Part shown: one piece after another, positions 9,401 through 15,300 of the stretch
How positions within the stretch are numbered: position 1 is the stretch's first letter
Layout: each line of letters opens with the position of its first letter
Source of the DNA: Pleurotus ostreatus/Saccharomyces cerevisiae fusant
Lineage: Eukaryota > Opisthokonta
NCBI GenBank assembly: GCA_024196135.1
Contig: JAMQCK010000579.1
Coordinates: 1-19,713, forward strand
Reading direction: 5' to 3'
Length of the DNA stretch: 19,713 bases
The notes under the pieces: model-generated
Seen by the model: only the letters and a program-made list of their open reading frames with translations
The model's database searches: none
Told to the model about the DNA's origin: nothing
Program-made: the position numbers and the translations under genes

Positions 9401-10446
9401 GTCAGCCACGCTCGCCAGTGTCGTCGCTTTTGCCGTCGTATTTCGTTGCGATACTGCTTCCGCGCTGTTCGCCATGCCGTCCAGTCCTCGACCTTCCCGC
9501 ACTTCTGCCAGCTGCGTTGAGTCCGGTTCATCGCTTTGCGCAGGGCTGTGAGCTCCCTGGTCCACCACCGGCGCGAGTACGGGCTGGGCTTGGATAGAGG
9601 CACTGTTGCTCGAAGAGCATCTTGCGTGGTCACCACCATCCACCGCACGTACGCGTCGATTTGGTCCTCCGTCCATCCTTCCGGATGGTGGGGGATGGGG
9701 TGGTAACGGAGCGCGTTCATCATGAGCTTCTCGTACTCGTCCCAGTTCGCGTCGCCCCAGAGCGGCCGGGGAACAAAGCGGGCATGGGAGAGGGGGAGGT
9801 CGAATTCGGCCGTAACCGTGAAGTGGTCAGAGGCATGAGACTCGCCGGCGTAGCACCGTCGGAGCGCGGGAAGAAGTGTCGTCTTGGAGGCGAATATCAG
9901 ATCGTTCGTGTACAGATTATGCTCGTTGTAAGCTCGGTGGGCGAAAGTAGGGAGGCCAGGTGGGATGCAGCACTGGAGGTCGTATGTTGCTGCCAGCGCA
10001 TGGAGCTCTTCGCAGTCACTTCTGTCGCATACGTCGGGGCGGGACGTGCCCTCCCACTCCTCCGCGTGTTTGTTGAAGTCACCAAGGAGGATGACCTCGT
10101 AGTGCGCAGGCATGACAGCGAGCTCTGCCGCCAGGTGGTCGATGGCTTCGTCATTTTTGTTTGGGTTATTATATATACTATAGACTCGGATCCGACGGTC
10201 GCGCGAGACGAGGAGGTCCACCGCAGCGAGATGCAGGGACCCCGTCTGTACAGGGGTCCACTGCGACGATGCCAGTCGGTTGCTGACGTACAGGCTGGCG
10301 TCAGGATGGCCGCGCACGGCTGGCAGGACACGGGTCCAATGCTGGTTTGAGCCAAGGGACGGCATGTCAAGGAGACGCGCTGGGCATTCTTGCACGCATA
10401 GGACGTCGATCGCGTCGGGAGACGTCGAGTTGAGTAAGGACTGCAT
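6448..10446 (-). CDS. LINE ORF2: APE endonuclease, reverse transcriptase, RNase H
   Basis: From the first ATG (10446) this is 1332 aa. Its protein would nick target DNA and copy the element RNA there. Endonuclease, residues 1-210: VQE (Glu20), GDFNKH (122-127), NDLIF (181-185) and SDH (206-208). A Pro/Ser-rich linker of about 390-470 contains hairpin module B. The RT follows, about 480-800: GPSGIPN, VLYLDVSQAF (catalytic Asp), GVPQGSPLS and GYIDD (YIDD at 718-721). RNase H, about 1008-1140: YSDGS (Asp1013), FEAEL, LLDSQAA and PGHVGVEGNERVDAEAK. Near the end is a zinc motif CPHCGMRETITHYVLRC. The frame is open upstream to 10587, overlapping ORF1 by 73 nt in the -1 frame. QTHNVSK, with the expected endonuclease Asn at 10470-10468, lies before the ATG. 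The true start is therefore probably upstream, by frameshift or non-AUG initiation. Confidence 0.95.
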   Translation of the reverse strand: MQSLLNSTSPDAIDVLCVQECPARLLDMPSLGSNQHWTRVLPAVRGHPDASLYVSNRLASSQWTPVQTGSLHLAAVDLLVSRDRRIRVYSIYNNPNKNDEAIDHLAAELAVMPAHYEVILLGDFNKHAEEWEGTSRPDVCDRSDCEELHALAATYDLQCCIPPGLPTFAHRAYNEHNLYTNDLIFASKTTLLPALRRCYAGESHASDHFTVTAEFDLPLSHARFVPRPLWGDANWDEYEKLMMNALRYHPIPHHPEGWTEDQIDAYVRWMVVTTQDALRATVPLSKPSPYSRRWWTRELTALRKAMNRTQRSWQKCGKVEDWTAWRTARKQYRNEIRRQKRRHWRAWLTDILEQDIWKAAKYAADPDEGTEPSRTPAMRMPDGSTVTSSEAKAALFASSMFPKAPPAHACPSLPHAPRGPRVDRPAGTLGGDQNAAPQRSGLPPREARREVPPSPSTVSSADETLEDAAPAPTPAVLEEDVLRVLLRIKARSAPGPSGIPNIALRKASSFFTPAITALLRSTLARGYFPREFRTYTTVVLRKPKKPDYSVPKAYRPIALQDTIGKVMEATMADKLVEYLESRGALPATHFGGRANRCTLDPLLLLTQTVKDAWRRGRVVSVLYLDVSQAFPNVAHGPLRARLQAERVPTAVVDWIMSFLADRTTSLRFDDYSSQEAYPVPTGVPQGSPLSVILYLIYSAGLLRTGDGIMGRADMTLGYIDDTAYVVVGNSVHENLEKLRQVAERGLQWAAESHSKFDVDKYQLVHHAPPRSPRFVNTTSLPLRLPGNRLISPTDEAKYLGVYIDAGLTFKRHAQYASGKGTAAATALGRLARPSFGMPPRFIRQLFQGLVVPRMEYALPVWFRPITSGERKRGGTVAFATRLAKAQRLACKIATGALRSTSTDALDYHCNMLPIDLRLNLAVFNATARIATLPTDHPLHYVFRRCCQVPRFHRSPLHHIIAAFPILRKPLETIDARPLSINRNGVSFAIAESKDAGAAMTAELERERVCVYSDGSGYKGHVGAAAVLASQTRGESRRRLHMGPAEERTVFEAELVGASLAIDIIASTKRLTRAAVLLDSQAAIQALRGSGTKAGQQLVHEFWARVHRLRASRRTLSLIVAWVPGHVGVEGNERVDAEAKAAAEGCGDTPLHDKRGLLNGPLPVSRSAVIAAEKSRVQQEWCRRWREAHQSCSFQKTLDDTPPGPAVFRLYAGLSRPDASLLTQLRTGHIGLNADLNRIGLSPTPRCPHCGMRETITHYVLRCPQYRPQRAILLRETRLANPQLRYLLSVRSRKNVPALLRFVKATGRFATYYTAVSNPAAGSQVLPEDTQGD
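9095..9175 (-). repeat. Hairpin module copy B (inside ORF2)
   Basis: An 81-bp (27-codon) segment in the linker between endonuclease and RT, about residues 424-451. On the element strand: outer stem GGGAGACC/GGTCTCCC with inner stem CGCTGC-TCC-GCAGCG, then a second hairpin CCCG..CGGG with inner stem CTCGC-GAA-GCGAG. Its flanks GCCTGCGGGCA and CGGGAAGT match copy A. Confidence 0.75.
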
Positions 10447-10514
10447 TGTTGTTGTGCTTTTAGATACATTGTGGGTCTGAACCCGCAGCTGGGACGAGGG
10501 GCCCGCGTCGCCCT

Positions 10515-12131
10515 TTACGCGGCAGCCGTAGCTGTCGCTTCCGACTCGTGGTAGAGACCGTGCTGTGCATAGAAGGCCGTGCGCGCTTCAGCATTAGCCG
10601 TGCGGCGCGTGGGGCAGCGACGATCCGATGAGAAATGAGCCCCTTGGCAGTTGGCGCATGTGTAAAGGCCATGCTGGTCACAGGCCTTGGTCCGATGGGG
10701 GCCAGCACAACGTCCGCAGACATCACCCTCATGCTTGCACTTCGCAGAGATATGTCCATATCCCTGGCACTTCCAGCACTGTGTAGCGCCGGGCCAGTAC
10801 CACCGGCAGATGCTCCACTGGTGCTCGATGACAATGGTACGCTCGACGAAGTACCGCGCTGTTTCGAAGTCGGAAATGTGCAGGATGAGGGAAGAAGCCT
10901 TGACCCGGTCGTCCGCTGCGTGGGCCGGATTCAGCCAGTGCGCGCTGCGGATATGCGTACTGCCCTCGCAGTCAATTATGTTGTCCGCGATAATGCCGTC
11001 GATGCTTTTCCGACTTGATGGGTTGAAGTACGTGGGAACGCTATCGACGACGATATCCGTGGTCTTGAGCACCAGCTTCGCCGCCGGAGCAAGCTTCGGG
11101 AGCCATAGGTCGGACGTCACCAGTAGGGCCTCCGCGTCGGTGCCCGCTCGCCCGACCACCACCAGCTTGTCGTGTTTGTTCAGCCTAGCAGCCGTCACTT
11201 GAACCCTCGACACCCGATCGTCACCGCAGCCGCGGGCGGCGGTTTCGACACGCTCAACGAGTGCCTTGCCCTCGCTCGGCAGGTTCTTCCTGACGTCCGC
11301 GCTGCACTTGCTGAGCGTGAAGGTCACGCTATGGTCTGGGCGGCGCGCCCCCGCCAACCGCGACCGTTCTGCGCCCGCCCCGTCGTTGCCAGAATTGCGG
11401 GGTAATGGCCGCGCCGCGGGTGAAGCAGTCTTGACGACAGTGGTCTGCACGTTCTCCAGCCGTGCCATCTGGTCTCGGTGCTGATCCTCGAGACGCGTCA
11501 GGAGAGCCTTCTGCTGCTGTTCTCGGTGTTCCTCGGCACGTACGAAGGCATGGGCCATGAAGGGGTCGATGTTCGTGGTCGAAGGCCGGGCGACGTGTAA
11601 TAGGCGGTCCACGATTTCGATCAGGGTGCTTGACGCAGATGATCCCATGCCCGAGAACTTGCCGCCCGTTTTCCTGCGCCATTGCGCGTTAAGGACCGTC
11701 TTGATGGCCTGCAGCCCGTCCTTCAGGTTCACCCCGAGGTGATCGACGTCGAGCGTCTTCGCGAGTTCACAGGGGGTCTCAATGGTCTCGGGGAGAGCTG
11801 GGTCAGTATTCGAGCTGGCCGACGCTGACTCGGATACGCGCCTTCCCGCCTGGAGCGGGAGAGGGCCTTGAGCAGCCGCCTCTCCCCCTCGCTGGCCCTG
11901 TGGGGCTACTTTGTGGGGGCCTGCGCTGGCGCCGCCTCGGGTTCTCGTGACTCGTGCAGTCGCGCCTTCTTGCGGACTGGTCAAAACGGTCCTCTCGGCT
12001 GAGAGAGTGAGAGGTTTGAGGGATGGCGAAGCATGCGCCGACGTTGACTGTACTCTACCGCGTTCCGCGCCGCACGAGCCCGTGGGACTTTCGCTTGGAC
12101 ACATGAGCGCGGAAGGCAAGGAGCTCTCCAT
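10515..12131 (-). CDS. LINE ORF1: gag-like RNA-binding protein with zinc knuckles
   Basis: 538 aa from the ATG at 12131, which has a good context (CGCGATGG) and starts MESSLPSALM. The frame stays open upstream to about 12380, but that part runs through the target-site duplication into host DNA, so it is not counted. Residues 1-120 are Ser/Ala/Gly/Pro-rich and include hairpin module C (about 77-97). A charged, Gln-rich helical stretch (HREQQQKALLTRLEDQHRDQ) is a likely coiled coil. The C-terminal part has three zinc knuckles: CWKCQGYGHISAKC (CX2CX4HX4C), CGRCAGPHRTKAC (CX2CX3HX4C) and CANCQGAHFSSDRRC (CX2CX3HX6C). LINE ORF1 proteins bind the element RNA in a ribonucleoprotein with ORF2. The stop TAA at 10515 lies 73 nt inside the open ORF2 frame. 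Confidence 0.92.
   Translation of the reverse strand: MESSLPSALMCPSESPTGSCGAERGRVQSTSAHASPSLKPLTLSAERTVLTSPQEGATARVTRTRGGASAGPHKVAPQGQRGGEAAAQGPLPLQAGRRVSESASASSNTDPALPETIETPCELAKTLDVDHLGVNLKDGLQAIKTVLNAQWRRKTGGKFSGMGSSASSTLIEIVDRLLHVARPSTTNIDPFMAHAFVRAEEHREQQQKALLTRLEDQHRDQMARLENVQTTVVKTASPAARPLPRNSGNDGAGAERSRLAGARRPDHSVTFTLSKCSADVRKNLPSEGKALVERVETAARGCGDDRVSRVQVTAARLNKHDKLVVVGRAGTDAEALLVTSDLWLPKLAPAAKLVLKTTDIVVDSVPTYFNPSSRKSIDGIIADNIIDCEGSTHIRSAHWLNPAHAADDRVKASSLILHISDFETARYFVERTIVIEHQWSICRWYWPGATQCWKCQGYGHISAKCKHEGDVCGRCAGPHRTKACDQHGLYTCANCQGAHFSSDRRCPTRRTANAEARTAFYAQHGLYHESEATATAAA
11841..11903 (-). repeat. Hairpin module copy C (inside ORF1)
   Basis: A shorter, diverged copy of about 63 bp (21 codons) in the ORF1 N-terminal region. 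On the element strand the outer stem is GGGAGAGG/CCTCTCCC, where copies A and B have GGGAGACC/GGTCTCCC. It is followed by CCCGC-TCCAG-GCGGG and the shared ending GCGGGAAG. Confidence 0.6.
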
Positions 12132-12152
12132 CGCGGACGCGAACCAAGGAGT

Positions 12153-12170
12153 GTGCCTGGGGCAAAAGAA
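12153..12170 (+). repeat. Target-site duplication of the LINE, 5'-side copy
   Basis: GTGCCTGGGGCAAAAGAA, identical over 18 bp to 5938-5955. It lies 207 bp downstream (in gene sense) of the kelch-BTB stop codon and marks the element's 5' end at 12152. Confidence 0.93.
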
Positions 12171-12376
12171 AGAAGAGAAGGAGTACGGCACGCGACACCA
12201 TCTGGCATAACAACAGCAACAACAGCGACGCACAACCATGACATAGTACAGATATTTGTTAGTAGATTGGGCCAGCGACTTAGGTCGAAGACCTACAAAA
12301 GGCGTCAGTATGTCGGCAAACAGCAAGGTATGATCACTGTGGCACCCACCATATATGCAACAACTCCCCACACCCC

Positions 12377-15300
12377 TCACATCGTGAACCCCGTCATCCC
12401 CCCATACATCGCCGCCGCATCCGCATTCGCCTTCGATCTTCTCCTCGTGCTCGAGCTGCTGCTGCTCTTCCCCGACCCCACGCTCCGCACCTCCGCCGCC
12501 GGCGGCTTCCGCGCCGCCTTCGCCGCGTCCTGCCGCTTGCGCAGGTCCTCTGCCAGCCGCTCGCGCCGAATCCTGGCCTCCTGCTTCGCGATCCGCTTCG
12601 CTTCTGCCTTAAGGTCCTTGTCGGAGAGCGGCGGCGTCGAGCTGGGGAGCGGGGGCAGCGCGGTGAAGGTGGGGTCGGAGGTTAAGGGCGACTTCTTGCG
12701 GCTGAAGCCAAGCTTGCTCATGAGGCCACCGCCGCCGGAGGAGGAAGACGGGCGCGCGGATGCGGCGGACGAAGACGAGGTCGAGTGGGAGGAGGTGGAA
12801 GAGCGTGCGCCGCCGGGGCGCGGCGCGGCGCCAACGGGGGCGACGTGGATGGCAGATTTCTGGCGCGGCTCTTCTGCGATGTCGCCGACCATGCCGTGCG
12901 GGTAGTGATCCTCTTCCATGTCCGTGGCGTCCTCGACGATGCTTACGGCGTCACTCTCGTCGATGATGCCGAGGCCCTGCGCGGAGCTGTCGCCGGTTTG
13001 CGGTCGGGACGGGGTATTAGGGTACTGGCTGGAGCGCTGCGACGAGGTCATGGAAGAGCCGCACGACACAAGCGAGGGTGTGTCGCTGTAGGTATCGTTG
13101 GAGAGGCGGTCTTGACGAGGAGCAGAGGACCCCGACGATCGCGTTGCCGTGCTCGTCCTGGAAGCATCAGACACGCGCGGCGTCCGCTTGCCCTCCAGCG
13201 CCATCGCCGCACCACGGCGCGACGCATCCATCCGCCGCGCGCGCTTGGCCTGCTCCGCCTCCAGCGACCAACCACCCGTGGCCAGCGACCGCTGTGGCGA
13301 CGGCGCATCCGGCGACGCCTGCTCCAGCGCCGCCGGGTGGTGCCCAATCGCACTCGCGTCGTCCGCCGGGTACGCGGAGTCCTGCGAGTACAGGCTTGGC
13401 GCGGTGTAGATGCTCGGCACCACCCTCCGCTTGTGCACCATCGGCTCAGGATCCGAGTCCGACTCGTTATCCCAACCCGACGTGTCCGAGTGGCTCGACA
13501 GCGGCGAGCGCGGCGCGGACTGGTAGCTCGAGAGCGACATGCCGCGCTCGCGCATCTGCCTGCGCACGCCGAACTCTTCCTCGGGGCCAGAGAGGACGAT
13601 GTAGGAGTCGTGCGCGCGGCCCTGGTCGTACCCGTCCGTGTTCGTCGACATCATCGACTCGCGACGATAAACGTCGAAGTCGACGGTCTCGTCGTCGGGG
13701 ATGGTGTCATCGTCCGCGTAGTTCGCCTCGATAGTGGCGAGGCTGGCGCGGTCGGCGTCGTCGTGGACGACGTGGTCGCCGAGATGTCTGGGCGGAGGGG
13801 CGCGCCTGGGCATCTCCAGCACGGAGCCGTCGTCCGACGACTCTTCGCCGTCCTCGCCAGCATAGCCCATGAGTCCCGCCACCTCGAACATCTCCTGATC
13901 CGTCGCGAGCGAAACGATGCTGACCTGCCGGTGATGCGCACCGAGCACATCGGACGGTGGGTTGCGTAGGAAGGGCGGGTGTGCAGATGGAGGAGAGAGC
14001 AAGCCGTTGTTGGTAGGAGACCGTCCGTCGGCAGGTGCTGCAAAGAGGTTAGCTTGACGTTGACTGAGGAAGATGAACGACTTACGAGACATCGCGCCTT
14101 TCCTCGACAGCGCCTGCGCTTTCAGCAGATCCTGCTGGGGCAGCTGACGTAGGGCGCTCTTCTTCGGCAGCTGAGGTGCATTTGGGGAGGAAGCGCTCGA
14201 CGTCTTCGACGACGAAGAGACCGATTGAAGCGATGGGCTATCGGACACGATCACGGGTGACGAGAACTGCGACGTCCCGGATGAGCCTGCCTTTGGCGTC
14301 GACGCTTCCAGCCTCTTCGATATGTCCTCGTCGGGCGATGTGAGCGCAGACGTGGGTGAAGACAGGAGGTCGCTGTTCGGTGAGGAGACCGAGTCAGCGC
14401 CAGGCGAGACCGGGGAGCCCTTGTGAGGCAGCAGCGAGGTAAGGCCTGCGCGCCGTCCAAGCAGGCTCTTCTTGGGCGACGTTGGAGAGGTCGGCGTCGA
14501 AGCAGTCGGCGACGTTGGTGAAGTGACAGATCCCGATCTCATCCTGCCCTTCTGCTTGTCCTTCGGCTGTGGTTGCGGCGGAGGTATCTTGCCTGTGAAC
14601 AACGCCTTGAGACCAACACCAGGTGGGATGATTCCTGTACTGTAGGCGTAGTCCTGGCCGGCGCGAGTAACACCGTTGGCGGGGCGAGCGGAAGAATTGG
14701 ATGGACGACGTCCCGAGGGCTTGGACGGTGTCGACGAGTGGCCAGACGAGGATGCTGGATGGGACGAAGCTGAGACAGCGTCGGAGCCTGTGCTTCGTAC
14801 GGAAGGAGCAGCTAATGCGGCCTTGGTAGATGCCTCTTTAAGGGCAGCAGGATCCTCAGCCTCCGGTGGTGCAGGCACGGCCTGGGCCGATGAGTCACGC
14901 CCGCCAGGGATCTGCGCCTCCTGGCGACCCGCCTCGAGTGCACTCTCTTCAGGTGAAGGCGCTGAAGCATCCGTCGTCTCAGTAGGGCGAGGCTGAGCTT
15001 CTTCATTGGGCTTCGACTGCTCCTTGGTTGCCAGAGTCTGAAGTGCCTCTTGCAACGCAGTCCCGAACATATCGCCACGCTCATGCTCGACGAGCACGCG
15101 CGCCGCAAGGTCAGGCCTCAAACCCGCATCGCTAGGTGCCACCTCTAGCATATTAGCAAGAGGCTTCCCTTCGCTCGCCAGATCGTCGTCGAACCCGAAG
15201 CCTGTGGCAAATCGCCCGCCGCCGCCCACCCCAAAGCCGCCCCGGTACGTAAGGCGCTTCGGGTCAACGCCGGATGAGGATGTGGGCCGAGACGAATTGA

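Larger units (their letters stand above)
5956..12152 (-). mobile_element. Full non-LTR retrotransposon (LINE), Tad1-like, 6197 bp
   Basis: The element reads right to left: a 21-nt leader, ORF1 (12131-10515, gag-like with three zinc knuckles), ORF2 (open 10587-6448, APE endonuclease, reverse transcriptase, RNase H, CCHC), a 3' UTR of about 490 bp, a stem-loop (6010-5987) and a (CAT)5 tail at 5971-5956. No LTRs or terminal inverted repeats are present. An 18-bp perfect target-site duplication flanks it. The RT block around SVLYLDVSQAFPNV and GVPQGSPLSVILYLIY, the RNase H after the RT, and the C-terminal CCHC fit the fungal Tad1 group. Both ORFs lack stops and frameshifts, so the copy may be competent. 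The 5' UTR is very short, so a small 5' truncation cannot be excluded. It sits between the kelch-BTB gene and the PDI gene, in the same orientation as both. Confidence 0.95.

Noticed and set aside
9622..10350. Plus-strand frame of 242 codons antisense to the endonuclease domain
   Set aside because: It is a GC-rich shadow of ORF2. It has no family features, while the minus strand encodes a clear endonuclease.
10460..10834. A third LINE reading frame of 124 codons overlapping the zinc-knuckle region of ORF1
   Set aside because: It is a shadow of ORF1 in another frame; the zinc knuckles are read only in the ORF1 frame, and this one has no recognisable motif.
12132..12380. In-frame upstream extension of LINE ORF1 by 83 codons
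   Set aside because: It crosses the target-site duplication into host DNA and has no role in the element. The sequence is low-complexity (CCCCC, SFSSFF) and opens with GTG, not ATG.
12785..13969. Plus-strand frame of 394 codons
   Set aside because: Very Arg/Ala-rich composition, as expected from the antisense of a Ser/Pro/Ala-rich coding region; no domain is visible.
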